Below, one piece after another: positions 47,840 through 59,248 of a DNA stretch of 64,000 bases. The position numbers and the translations under genes are program-made. Below the pieces are notes generated by a model. It saw only the letters and a program-made list of their open reading frames with translations. It did not search any database and was not told the DNA's origin. This DNA comes from Crambe crambe (taxonomy: Eukaryota; Porifera; Demospongiae; Poecilosclerida; Crambeidae), in assembly GCA_963924555.1 (NCBI GenBank), contig OZ004583.1:3815501-3879500 (forward strand), given 5' to 3'. Each line of letters begins with the position of its first letter. Position 1 is the first letter of the stretch.

Positions 47840-50800
47840 TTAGACATCCTTTGGTTTGGGTTTAGGCTGAGGTAATTTAGATGTGTTGATAGGACATATC
47901 TGCCTAAAGTGCTCTGTCATTATGCACTCCAGACGTTGCACACTGTTAGGCATATTGATGTAGCTCCTTTTGATGGCATTAAAACGAGCATGAATAGACT
48001 CTGCTCCCTGTTCCCCAAGAAAACCTAAACCAACTCTCCATTTTTTCAGGAACGGAACCATGTGGTCTTCCAGCATGTGCATTTTTGGCAGAACTGTTGC
48101 ATTTGGAAATGAATCCCTGTAGAAATCCATGAAGTCTTTGATTCTCGAGTCTATTGAAATTAAAACGGGTTTATACAATGTATATTCATGGCATCCTACT
48201 TACCAAGCTCGTCTATTTCCTTCTCTTCCAGAACCCTACTGCTGTCATATATTGAATGACATCTAGCAAAATAACTGAATGCCTTAGTAAAGGTTTTTTG
48301 AATGAATTGTGCCTTTGGTAGAAGTTGTGAGCATCTGTCCTGGGCCAACTCAACAACAGAATTGCAGAGTGTGGAAATATTTACTTCCTGCTGACAAACA
48401 CATCTTTAACACCTGCTTGAAGGTGCGTACTTAGTTTACCTTGAGTGTTCTATGCACGTGGTTACCAATAAATGTTCCACCATAATAGGCCTGCCTATGC
48501 ACATTGAATGAGATCAATGCTGTATCCAGTGCCAAACAAAAAGGGCCATCCTTTCTTGAAAAGCTCTTCTTTTTTGTTAGTTCTGATAATTCTGTTGTCT
48601 TTATGATTGAGGGAGTAATTATTTAATTTTATTAGGTGTATGACTACTTACTATGGCATCCATCATTGCTTTATGCTCTTTGATGGCTTTGGTTACGGAT
48701 ACGATTGATGGATCTGATGGACCGCTGGCATTGAGGGAACAAAGCGTCAGAGTCTGATCAAGCCACTTCAGATGTTGTTCAAAGCTGTCTTTTATACCCT
48801 TTCCTTCCTTACCAAGTCACAGTACTTGGCATATCCAGGTGAGTCTTCTTCTTTTGAGGAGAGTAGGGCCATTTGTATGTCCAGCTCGTGACATTCATCC
48901 TCCAATAGTGTGAAGAGACAAAAGAAGATACCAAGAGTGATGTGTAAGCCAGGAAGACAGACCTAAGTGACAGGTTAGTATATTATTTGTATTTTACTCT
49001 ATGTATTATTTGGTAATGGTACCGATTCGATCTCAATATTAAAGATATGTGATGCCATAGCATTGTTAAATTCTTTGGCCCTCTTGATGTTCCCACCACC
49101 AGCAAGGAAGTTGGAATAGTCCTTCTTGATCCCTTCCTATGTTCGTTTGGTGCTGGTACCACGTTTGGCTATTGGGATTTTTAAATCTTCACTTTTAATG
49201 AGGCACCAGAGACAATTGTGGCGACCTACCCATTTTTTGATAATTATTTGAAAGGAATAGGACTATATACTTATATCCTTACCACTTGCTCCTGATAACC
49301 CATACAAGTTACAAAGAAACTCGTAGTCCCCTGATAGGAATACACGTGTGATGTGGTTTTCACCTGATGAGTTCCTATAATAATATACTGTAGACCTTTT
49401 CTTCTGGTACTATTATTATGCATGTACCTCCATACAAGCTTTTTTAAATCATCAACTTGTGACTTGTATGCATCCAAGGAGAGATGCAGGTTAGTTTTGC
49501 TGTCTGATGCCTCGTAGGCTACAAACACACATGTGTTTGTGACTGCATTTGGTTTTGAGCAGTTTCCAATTTGAAAATTCATCTTCATCAACCCCCCACC
49601 TTTATTGCCACCAAGTTTGATCCAGATTTCATTACGAGGAATAATCCCATGTGTAGTCAGTCTGGACAAACTATTATAATTTAGGTAATAATAATATTTT
49701 TATTTGTGTGGTTTTTATACCTGTCATTTTGATCTAGTATCTGTTTCACTTTAGCCACTAGATCAGGAACATAGGCAATCGGTGCCTTTCTGATTTTCTC
49801 TCCACCATGATCAAGGGGAAACGAGAAGGCAACTAGTTCAGACTTCAGATTTGGACCTAACAACTCCTTAGATATGGAACGCTGCTTCGCTTCACTACCT
49901 AAATGTATCTTCCAAGCTTTCATCCACCTATGAAGATTGGATAGTTGTGGTTTAATTATTTGCATACCTCTTCATTATTCTCATTTTATTCCATGGAATT
50001 GAAAGGTCTGCCTTCAATGCCAGAACATCCTCAGCTGAAACTTCTGCACGAGCCTCCCCTACACATGCTTGATCCAGCAAAGACTCTCTCTCAACTTTGG
50101 TCAACGTCTTCAATTCATATTGGAGTTGTTCCATTTGCTGACTAGCTCACGGACATTGCTAATTTCATCGCTCCTCCTCTTCAAGGTTCTCCTGGAGGCT
50201 TCACTTGAATCTATTCGGGGTGTGGTCACATGTACTACTGATATCGGCTAGTAAATTGTAATTTTGAAGATAGAATTGGTTAATGAATTAATTTTAGTGC
50301 CTTACCTTTCCACTAGCTGACCTACAACTAATGAATCCATTGGTGGGCATCAATTTGTCAACTAGTAAGCCTATTGCTTGTTTTTCCATTCGAGATTGAG
50401 TAGGGATGTCAGAGGTGTGCAAGAGATGGTTGACAGTGATCTTTGAGGGAGATGAAATTTCAACGTGGGTGCAGTTTGCAGCTTCAGATCCTTAAGTTGC
50501 ATCACTTCTCCACAGTCATTCTTACACCTCACCAAAAGGCTACTGAATACTTTCATCACAACTGGAGATTGAATGCACAGGTGATGAGGCAGTATAGACC
50601 TTCCATTGCAGTTACAGAGAAGAGAGCTACCACTTCCACAACTGCTGACAATACAAGGTACACATATATAGTGCCGGCAAGTTGCTATTTCCAGTGGTTG
50701 ATTCGGAATGCAGGAACAGCTCAAACAGTTCAGCATGGAATTGGGAAGGAAATAAGAGGGTTGTAGTTGGAAATTCACAAATTGGGGTTGATCGATTTCA

Positions 50801-52233
50801 GCTACTCTGGTCATTATCGATCTATTCACGTTATCTTTACTTGGTCACCCTTTCACTTCTAATGCTACTTTCCTTCTTTTAGGCTTCCCACCACCTGACA
50901 CAGTCAAACAAACTTCACAATCTTCAGAATGTGGAAGCCATGATTTTAATTTTAAATTGGTGGATTGTACTTCACCCCTTTCCTTTGCCTTTTGGATCTC
51001 TTTCAATGTCAAGTAGCAGCTGTTGCCATAGATAGTATATTACCGCCCCGGGATTGGAAACGGTAGCATAGGCTAATTGAAAATTCCGCGGGCACTCCGT
51101 GTTATGGTTTGCGACCAAGAAACTTACCTAGTTACGTGGGTAGCAACGGGCTGCAGTGGTCCGCTAGGAGGCGTGTGGCTGCTCTTTCACAGGGAAACTG
51201 CAAGCGGCGGTTAGTATTTATAATTTGCATCCACAATTTCAATTATTCCTACTAGTATAATGGCTAAATTCCACACTTTAGCGATATAGAAAACTAGAAG
51301 AAAATTTGTCGGGGGAATGGTAGTCTTCATAACTTAGGTTTGTGCTTATTATCTAGTTTTGTGCGTAGAATCATCCTTCTTTTATAGAATGAGTGGCATT
51401 AGATGCATGTTACTGCATTAATGGTGAAAGTATAAACCAATTACTTAGAGCACTCATGGGAGGAAGGAAACATCGGCTATGTACAAGAAAGTAATGGTCA
51501 TGTAACCTCCACTGCTGCACTCCATTCCAGATATCCTGGTCACTCCACAGTTCATGCCAGTATTAAATGATCAATAGTGTCAATATCATTTATAAATTGC
51601 AACATGACCCTAAAAATTGTTCTGGCATTGCAGCTCCTGTGTCTCTCTAGTAACTGTGCCGGATTGATTCCAGCAAAATTGTGTTGGTAACTCTGATGAC
51701 TGCATCTTGGCATTGAAGTTCATTGACAATTTTGATGGTATAATATTATATTATTAGCAACTCTGCATCAATTTTTGTGATCACTTACTTGTGCATGCAA
51801 ATCTATCTGAGCCAGAAAGTAATTATTATATTGTGTAGTATAATTATTGTGTAGTAGCCTCCTCGACTGATGAATAAGGAGAGGAAGAAGAGTCCATCAC
51901 ATCACTAGTAGCATGCACTGTATGTATTGCACATTATCACTGTATGTTCTGTAATAATTATTAGATTTAAGCGCGCGCGCGTTGACTTCATAACACGGAT
52001 TGCCCGTGGAATTGGTTCCGTTTCCAATCCCGGGGCGGTAATATACTATCTATGCTGTTGCACACCACTGGAGGGTAGATATTGTCAGATTCAGAAGAGA
52101 CCTCCAGGCTGAGCACTGATAAGAGGATACCCTTACATGCAGCACTATATTTATTATGTTCATATCCTTTAGGCTTCTTTCCACACACCCTACATCTATT
52201 TTTAATGCACTTTTTATGATGCTCCATAGACAC
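47840..52233 (-). mobile_element. DNA transposon gene with RAG1-like zinc-binding/RING N-terminus and transposase (N-RAG-TP-like)
   Basis: Read 5' to 3' on the minus strand. 52233 to about 52062, resuming at 51019-50880, encodes a cysteine/histidine region (RCRVCGKKPKGYEHN, DNIYPPVVCN, then PHSEDCEVCLTVSGGG). Its spacing recalls the RAG1 N-terminus (CRICG..EHN, IHPTEFCHNC, PSCDIC). 50829-50371 has a RING-like finger (NCLSCSCIPNQPLEIATCRH, YICVPCI) followed by SPVVMKVFSSLLVRC, matching the SPVK-FL--LNSL-V-C segment behind the RAG1 RING. Then come pieces at 50134-49952, 49965-49681 and 49669-49271 (IWIKLGGNKGGGLMKMNFQI, VFLSGDYEFLCNLYGLSGAS). The end at 48178-47840 has PKMHMLEDHMVPFLKKW and GFLGEQGAESIHARFN, typical of the transposase C-terminus of these elements. 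Elements with a RAG1-like N-terminus are known (N-RAG-TP in molluscs). The gene is interrupted by a 1-kb insertion at 51027-52054. Terminal repeats of the element itself were not found. Confidence 0.75.
51027..52054. mobile_element. Non-autonomous CATAGAT-family element inserted in the RAG1-like gene
   Basis: About 37-bp near-perfect terminal inverted repeats: left CATAGATAGTATATTACCGC...GGGATTGGAAACGG, right the reverse complement. The direct repeat CTGTTGC flanks it at 51020-51026 and 52055-52061, a 7-bp target duplication. The interior (about 950 bp) has no convincing coding frame. Removing it in thought brings the two halves of a Cys-rich exon next to each other, so it landed after the host element did. 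Confidence 0.9.
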
Positions 52234-52261
52234 TGAAAAAAAATTATAAGTTAAATATTTT

Positions 52262-54050
52262 ATTATAATTTAGACCTTCATTTGTTTTATCAGTGCAATA
52301 CCTTGTTAGGTCCAGACCACAAGGAATTTCAAGAAGGTGCCTTCTCCAATGAATACCGATGTTTCATAGATAGTTGCTAAGCGAATTGCCCAGGCAAAAC
52401 ACCCGTGCATGTGCAGTCGTTACGCCGCGCCAGCGGAACCGGAAGTCATGGGGCCCCGGGCAATTTTATTTGCACCGGAAGTTCTTCATTTGGAATATTT
52501 TCCCTTATAATTCCTGCTATAACTCTTACACTGTATACGTATAGTAAGTAAAACACATCACACACAGACCTATCTAACTATGTGAAAAAGTTGTTACTTC
52601 CAGATACACGAAGTCACGATCACTTGAAAACAAGTGCCTTGATGGTAGAGGTGCAACTGGATTTTCTGTAAGTGGCCAGGACTTAAATTCTGCACCATCT
52701 TTGAGACCATGAACTGAAGTTACACTCGTGCAAAATACATTTTGTTTCCAACGCTAGAAAGCGAGCTCGAGCTACAATTTCAGCTGTTATCAAGGCAGCT
52801 GGTTGCGGTAGACTAGACATGCGTCTCTACCTTTTTGTATGAACATCCACAAGGTAATCAGTTGTTGATAATGAATTATTAAAAGAGTCAAAATATAGAT
52901 TATGAATAGAGATACAAGGCAAGTATGTAATAGCTATCACATCAACACAGAGACAATAGGTATGTGAGCCAGCTTGGGAGTATGCCCTATCTCTCCAGAG
53001 TTGCCTCTTGATGCAGCCATCTGCACTGCCGGCCCTGTTGGGTGGATATCAATAAAGTTATGAATATGCCAACACATACCTGAAGGTGGGCTCATCGGGT
53101 TAGTGTACCCCAGAAATGCTGAGTACCAGGGTGTGAAGACACTTCATTTGTAGCCACATAAATGAATCCACAAAGCATAGATAGAGCTCTACAGAGCAAT
53201 AGATGTACCTTCACCAATCCCCATGTGCAAGTCATACTATCATAATTATGGTGTATAACACCCTAATAACTGCATATGACAAGAAATATGCCACAGGCTT
53301 TGCTAATGCCATTTTCTAAAATTTAGAAACCCAAAATCAAACAAACAACATTCTGAATGGTTGGAGGATATACAACAAAACACCTGGCTATGCCCTCAGA
53401 TGACATTGGCAAAAAACATGTTGGGTGTGCCACATGTGGAAACAAGCCGACCAAATTCTATGATAATTCTATGATTCTGGTTAATCATGGATGGAAAGTA
53501 AAGCTTACCACTAGCCTCTTGCTGGGTGCTGGATGTTATCAGAGGGGGGAATAGAGATTGTCACAATTCTGGCACTGGCACTCTTCGCCACACTGGGTCT
53601 GTTTCCTGAGCGTCTAGTGGAGCAGCTTGTGATGCATTTGTAACCACTCAGAAGTCATGGATATGATATTTGGAGAAGAGGACGATCAAGGTAATCTGGA
53701 GTTAGATGCAAATGAGTTCAATTAGTGTGAAACAGAGCTAGCTGATGGTGGACACGTGCAATCAAATTTTATGTTTTCTCCTAGGTTATGAAACTTTGTA
53801 GTTACAGTCTTTACTCACATCTCCGTTATAATATCCAATTTAGAGTTGTTCTGTCCAGTCAATGCTGCATAGCATCCTCTTCTGTTCAATCATCTTTGTT
53901 TCTAATTGTAGCACATCCACATAAACTAGTAGTGGTACTTAGGAAAGGCTCAGTCCTGGCATCGAAAACTGGCGTTAAAAGATAGAAAGCTTCCTTCAAA
54001 GGAGCTACAAACTATCCAAATAATCATAGCAATAAGCATCAGCCAAACAC
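52262..54050. other. Stretch with no recognised gene
   Basis: The 5' flank of the RAG1-like element, then 1.7 kb without a supportable gene. There is a small GGGCAATT/AATTGCCC inverted pair around 52382-52470 near a GC-rich patch (GGGGCCCCGGGC). A 65-codon frame at 53357 has no recognisable domain. Confidence 0.5.
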
Positions 54051-54072
54051 CGATTTGCAGGTCGGTTGTCAC

Positions 54073-54442
54073 CTAGTCTGGCACAGCACCGCCCACCGAC
54101 TTTAGTAGGTGGTCTGGTGACATACAATACAACGAGTTGTGCCGGTGGATTCTATTGCGCATGCGCGTTACTAACAGGAAGTGTCGTAGGAAGCGGTATT
54201 ATAATCAGCCAGTGACATCACAGTTGTCATAGTTATTCTTAATTTAATTGGCGAGCATGGCAGGTACAATTTTAGCGTGCGAACTTACAGGAAAAGGCCC
54301 CAAGTGTTTGCGTAATTTTACGTCATTAAACGTCATTTAATGATATTCATTGATTTAGCAGTTTTCCTGCTAAACGGCACAACTCGTATTATATGTCACC
54401 AGACCACTACTCAAGTCGGTGGGCGGTGCTATGCCAGACTAG
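54073..54442. mobile_element. Foldback MITE-2 inside MITE-1
   Basis: Arms of about 75 bp: CTAGTCTGGCACAGCACCGC at the left and GCGGTGCTATGCCAGACTAG at the right. TTGTCAC stands on both sides (54066-54072 and 54443-54449). The 230-bp interior contains GCGCATGCGCGTTA and no coding frame. Confidence 0.85.
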
Positions 54443-54449
54443 TTGTCAC

Positions 54450-55835
54450 CATAGATATGAGGTTTACGGGCGCGGGATTGGAAATGGATCACGTGCTCTC
54501 GTTAGCAACTAACTAACTAACAACCGAGGCGCGTTGACAGCTGAATGACATAGCACTTTTGTCAAAGTTGCTGTTCTGACAAGATCCGTGAGGTAAGACT
54601 TATGCCAATGATACTATAATACACTAGGGCATAGATTTACTGTATGAAATAAATTTCAGCTCAGATTTTCAAGTTTATTCCTACAAATACTACTGTAGTG
54701 GTTAATGGGACTGTAATCCCTCTCACGCTTGATGGAATCAATTGCTGTTGCCCATTTTCTGATCAAAAGGCATGTAAACTTTAGCTACATGGAATAGTAA
54801 TGTTGGTTTTTGTATTAGCTGACATATAATTATTGTCTCTAGCATTTGCAAGTGGTGTTAAAACTGTAATCCCTCTCCCAAGAAATAGATTAACAATATT
54901 GAAACTGTATTAGTTATTTCAGGGAAAGGATAGAACAGTAAATGGAATTGGTGCATTCGTTTTCTATACAATAGTCATCCTATGGAGATGGCAAGCTTAC
55001 TATATTTCCCCCCTAATATCCATAGGGTCCACAGGACAGCTGACTGAGCCGAATTCTTGAGGTGGATGGTGTCAAAACCCAACAGCCAAAAGCTGGAAGT
55101 ATTGCAATAATGCTGATGAGGGAGAACTGAGCGGAAACTGGCGGATAACCTTTGGGGCAAAATTATCTAGCTATAATAATAATGAATTTAGGTCTAATTT
55201 TAATACCAAAAGTCATTCTGGCCTTTCTTTCAAATCAATCACATAAAATTAATGTATAATGAGCAATGATAGGTACTCATAGTTATAATTACAAGGAAAA
55301 AAGTTATGAATAATTAATAACTTCCTTCCTCAGACTCTCCAACTTCAACTCTCTGACTCTTCACTTCTTCAATGCCTCCCCCTTAGCTTGTACTATTCTG
55401 TGAGCTGTAGGGGCAGAATATCACTTTAACTGCCTTGAAAGGAGTGAATATTGATCTCTTTTCACAACGATTAATATAATTAATGCTGCATGCGCGTGCG
55501 CATCTGTCAACGCGCCACGGTTGTGCAGTTCATTGGGCGTTTCCAATCCCGTAAAACCTCTTATATCTACTGCGGTTTTAGGGAATCTTGGAACAAAGAC
55601 GGCCGGCAATAAACATTAAACCGTAGTCAGCGCATGCGCAATTGTGCATAGTTACGATGATGGCTCAGTTAGGACGGGTGTTAGTTATTCTCCAACGAAT
55701 ATCCTTACTATAAGGGCTTCTCCTACCTGGTTCACTGGCCATTGTAAGCTGAGAAACGATCTGGAGCCTTAGCTACCAATGTGCTTGAGCATGCGCACTT
55801 TCTCGTGTTCCAAGATTTCCTAAAACCGCAGTATG
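54450..55835. mobile_element. Non-autonomous CATAGAT-family element in the nest
   Basis: Left end CATAGATATGAGGTTTACGG...GGGATTGGAAATGG; right end GGGCGTTTCCAATCCCGTAA...CTTATATCTA interrupted by MITE-3 and finishing TATG at 55835. TTGTCAC lies directly outside both ends (54443-54449, 55836-55842). Without MITE-3 it is about 1.1 kb. No coding frame is convincing. Confidence 0.8.
55570..55831. mobile_element. MITE-3, mariner-like, inside the right end of the CATAGAT element
   Basis: Terminal inverted repeats CTGCGGTTTTAGGGAATCTT and its reverse complement (GATTTCCTAAAACCGCAG), flanked by TA on both sides (55568-55569 and 55832-55833), as for Tc1/mariner-type MITEs. It is 262 bp with no coding frame. 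It is the youngest layer of the nest. Confidence 0.85.
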
Positions 55836-56499
55836 TTGTCACAAAAAAGGGTCGTCAAATTTCACGCATGCGTGTTCTTCTCAATTCAAAACCAATAGAA
55901 TTCAACACGCATGCGTGTAAATTGACGACCTTTTTTTTGTGACAACCGACCTGCAAATCGACTGTACTGCGTGTAAGGTACATTGTGCATGCGCATGGCG
56001 CACTCAAATTGGGCTTGCGGCGCGGGCTACAAACGGTGAGAATGGTAACTAGGGACCTAGAGCTTTTAAAAATTACCGTCACTGACAGTGGGTACTTTAT
56101 ACTACATACATGGCTAACACGAAGCTCTAAAGCATTTCTGTGGAAGGAAGTGCTTGAATAGTTGTCACAACTTTAGTGAATGCTTTAGGCTAAGCAAGTT
56201 ATGCGTTTTGTGCTCAGTTCCTTGGCAAGCCAGCTTACTAAGCTAATAGCATCAGCATATTTTTAAGAGCTACTTGTGTGGGTGTTAATATGCAGTGAAG
56301 AAGCTAAATTTTCATGAAGAAAATTTTTTTTTCATGGTTCAGGCAGATTTGGATCAAGAAGCACTTTGAGTATAGGTTTGTTTCCAATCCTATGTACATG
56401 ATATATAGTTATGGTGTGACCATAGATAGTAGAAGAGAGAAGGGATTGGAAACGCCTCATTGGATTGAACGTTCCAGCCTTGTCACGGTCACGTGAAGA

Positions 56500-57580
56500 T
56501 TGACCTTTGACCCCCAAGTGAGTATGTCTACTGGGCTTGTTAGAGCTGCTTTTTGCTCCATTCTGACTGAATCTGTGGACTTAAGTGAGAGAAATAAGAA
56601 GGTTAGAGAAGATGTTAGACTATTCTTGGATCAACTGACAGAAAACTGCATGCTAAAGAAATTTGATGATTTTGCTACTTCACTCTTTTCAGCAATTGAG
56701 CAGTCTGTATCTTGCATCTCTGCTGCTAAAACCTGTAGAGCCAAGTCTGTTTTAAGAGAGAAGCTATGGCGATCTTTTCATCAAATTCGGGCTAAAAAAT
56801 TGAGAGATATTTGGAGTAAGTTTTATTCCGTGGTGTAGAGAAAGAGATTTGATCCTTTAATTGAGCAGCAAGTTAATGTGAAACTATTTGAGTGTGTTCT
56901 AAAGACATATTTTGAAGTTCCATCCCAGGCAGCAATTGCTATGACTGCTTCGCTTCAGCCACAAGAGCTTTCTGAGGAAGAAGAGCAGATTGTCCGATAT
57001 GCAGCTGGTTATGTTCCAATGTCACTGTTGAAGAAGCATGAAAAAACATTTTCTGAGAAATCTGTGGAATTTGTAGAATGTCTCAGTAAAATGGCTGTAA
57101 ATGGTGATGAAAGCTCTTTTCTGTCGTATACACTTGAATGGAGTAGGACTATCAATCGTGGTGGGCTCTTTGAAATCAACGATGAGGCGTATAGACTGTT
57201 CGAAGAAATTGAAATGAAAATGCAGAAACAATTACTATCAATACTTGAGAGTTCTCTATCTCTACTAGGAAAAAGGGAGTTGGTGATAGATGCTGTTGCT
57301 GGTGATGATGATGTCCAGTTTCTGTGGGTGCTCCTGTCGTGATATTACTGATGAAGAAGATGCCATTTGTCTGTTAAAAGAAATTATAGGTCTATGGCTT
57401 ACAATACGTGGATTTTCTATAGCTGGAACTTGGCTTGAAGAATATAAGAAGAAGGCTGCTGGTACTTGCAAGACCAAAGGACTAAGAAAAAGTCTGAAAC
57501 AATCTGAAACAAAAAAAAACAATCATCAGAAACACAACAATCAGAAAATGACGACGTTGAAATACAACCTTCAGAAATGA
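56500..57580 (+). pseudogene. Second gene of the P-like element, family unknown
   Basis: From MTFDPQVSMSTGLVRAAF the frame runs to a TAG at 56836-56838. It continues in the same frame from about 56878 through EEQIVRYAAGYVPMSLLKKH to 57342, and a shifted frame then carries RDITDEEDAICLLKEIIGLW and a lysine-rich tail (KKKAAGTCKTKGLRKSL). The protein is helical and charged; no catalytic motif or named domain was recognised. One in-frame stop and one frame change suggest decay, unless the second is a short intron (GTGCTC near 57329). It lies head-on to the transposase gene. Confidence 0.6.
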
Positions 57581-57646
57581 CATTGAAATACAAAATGACA
57601 TTGAAATTCAAAAATGCTAGCTAGGATTAATAAAAGAATAAAGTTT

Positions 57647-58870
57647 TCACAATGATCTTTTGCATCTCTTTCTTTTAGGTAAGGGTGTATTGTCAGGAAC
57701 ATTGCAGCTTGAAGCTCTTTTTCGGCAATTTCCTCTTGCTGGTTCTAGGGCAACAGAACCTTGAACCCATAAGGACACAGTGTTGTCCATGAACTGTTTG
57801 ACATTGGGGTTTTCATTCCGCCCCCCACGTGCTCTCTGTTTGCCAAAAAAAGATTCCACCGAGTCCTGACAAAACTTCTCGCTCAGTATATACTCAACTC
57901 CAGGGACTCCAAATAGAACATTGGATAGTTCAATAATCTAGAGAGATTGCGTTGATTATCCTGCATGCAATGCACACCAATACATGACATACCTGTGATC
58001 TTTAGTCCTTCCCTAGTCTGTCGAGATAATAACATTTTGTTTCTTTGAGCAGGTGTATAGGTCTTTCTACTCTTAACACTGTTCTCCCACTCACAAAGAT
58101 ATGCCAAGAAGTGATCCTTTAGCCACTGCACAGGAACACATAATCATGCTCATTAGCAACACTGATACTCAATATACACACTCACAGCAAATCTGGAATC
58201 ACTTGGACTATAATAAGGACACAAATCTGGCTTTCTTTTTTGCTTGCCTTCTGAAGTACATCTCACATTAAGGCAGTCAAAAAAACGGTCGAACATTTTG
58301 ACAAATTTGCGAGTTTCGGATGTTTCTTCATCATCATACAAAGTCAATGCTGAGTACACAGAACCTAAGATTAAAAACAACCACAGCGTAACCAGCATTG
58401 TAGTGGTCATCTCTACAAATCATGGTCCCTGGGGTGATCACTAGATAGGTTGCACTAAACTATGTATTACACTTACTTGAGCAGCAAGATCAACTCTCAT
58501 TCGGGAGTACGAATTCAACTTGACATGCTCTTTCTTTACTTTTGGCAGTAACTTCAGTCCAGAAGGTCTAGCAAGGTCTCTATCATAGAGGTCCTGTAAA
58601 TGACACCAGCTTATGTGCTTGCCATCCTTTTGTAGCATGATTAAACAGATGCTCTCAAATACATTATATACTAATTATAATATCACCTACCCAAAGAGCT
58701 CTAGACCAAAGGTGGGCAAATGAATTTGACCAACAATTACGAGTCGTCTTTAGAAGGTGAGGTACATCTGCAAAAAAATAGATTTCACCTCCTTGATCAT
58801 CACTGTAGATATTTGGTGCAAAGGGAAAATCCTTTTTATCTCCAGCAAAACACAGTGGTCAAAGGTCGAT
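57647..58870 (-). pseudogene. P-element-like transposase, C-terminal half
   Basis: Exons on the minus strand carry motifs of P/THAP9-type transposases: FADVPHLLKTTRNCW (58780-58690 region), KEHVKLNSYSRMRVDLAAQ (58640-58480), a middle exon (58385-58190) and, at the end, VESFFGKQRARGGRNENPNV, the E-N-x-F--R--GG-NDNP signature of the family. The N-terminal DNA-binding and first catalytic parts are absent. The reading ends at a stop at 57647 in a basic tail (PLPKRKRCKRSL). Confidence 0.75.
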
Positions 58871-59248
58871 AGGATCACTCATAAGGCATAAGGCCTGTAC
58901 TGTATTGTGTGTATATTAATAAAGGCTAGAAAGTGCATGATACTGGTGGGTGCAGCCATTTTTTTGATCGTGACGAGGATGGGTCGTGACGTCATCATTA
59001 GACGTATGGGTGTTTCCAATCCCTTCTCTCTTCTACTATCTATGGTGTGACTGACTGTAGGACGGTCATGCTGTCACACTGTCCTACTATCACACGTACA
59101 GTCATACGGTCATAGTACTACCACAGTGGTCTATGAAAGCTTTCAACTGCATAACTATGTGGTCACTCCAAATTAATTTCCCCATTGAGTCCACCACAAA
59201 ATTAATGCATTAATGTTTGGTGTTATTACTGTACCCTATTTAGGCTAA

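Larger units (their letters stand above)
54051..55960. mobile_element. Foldback MITE-1 split by later insertions
   Basis: The ends are CGATTTGCAGGTCGG-TTGTCAC at 54051-54072 and the reverse complement GTGACAACCGACCTGCAAAT CG at 55939-55960. The rest of its body is at 55843-55938, where AAAAAAGGGTCGTCAA...CACGCATGCGTG pairs with CACGCATGCGTG...TTGACGACC. Without the insertions it would be a foldback of about 140 bp. It is the outermost and oldest layer of the nest. Confidence 0.8.
56421..59044. mobile_element. P-element-like transposon of the CATAGAT family, 2.6 kb
   Basis: Terminal inverted repeats of about 37 bp: CATAGATAGTAGAAGAGAGA...GGGATTGGAAACGC and the reverse complement at 59008-59044. 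GTGTGAC duplicates flank it (56414-56420, 59045-59051). It holds two convergent coding regions: a plus-strand gene of unknown family (56500-57580) and, on the minus strand, the 3' half of a P-element-like transposase (58870-57647). This ties the CATAGAT ends to the P superfamily. The 5' half of the transposase is missing, so it is not autonomous. Confidence 0.85.

Noticed and set aside
53357-53554. 65-codon plus frame with CATCGNK
   Set aside because: Two cysteines resemble half a zinc knuckle, but there is no continuation, splice support or known family.
54975-56082. Several 60-75 codon frames in the nested-element region
   Set aside because: They cross element borders and hairpin arms and share no motif with proteins I know.
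57265-57611. Minus-strand frames rich in Phe and Ser opposite the P-like second gene
   Set aside because: Antisense shadows of the lysine- and glutamate-rich end of the plus-strand gene.
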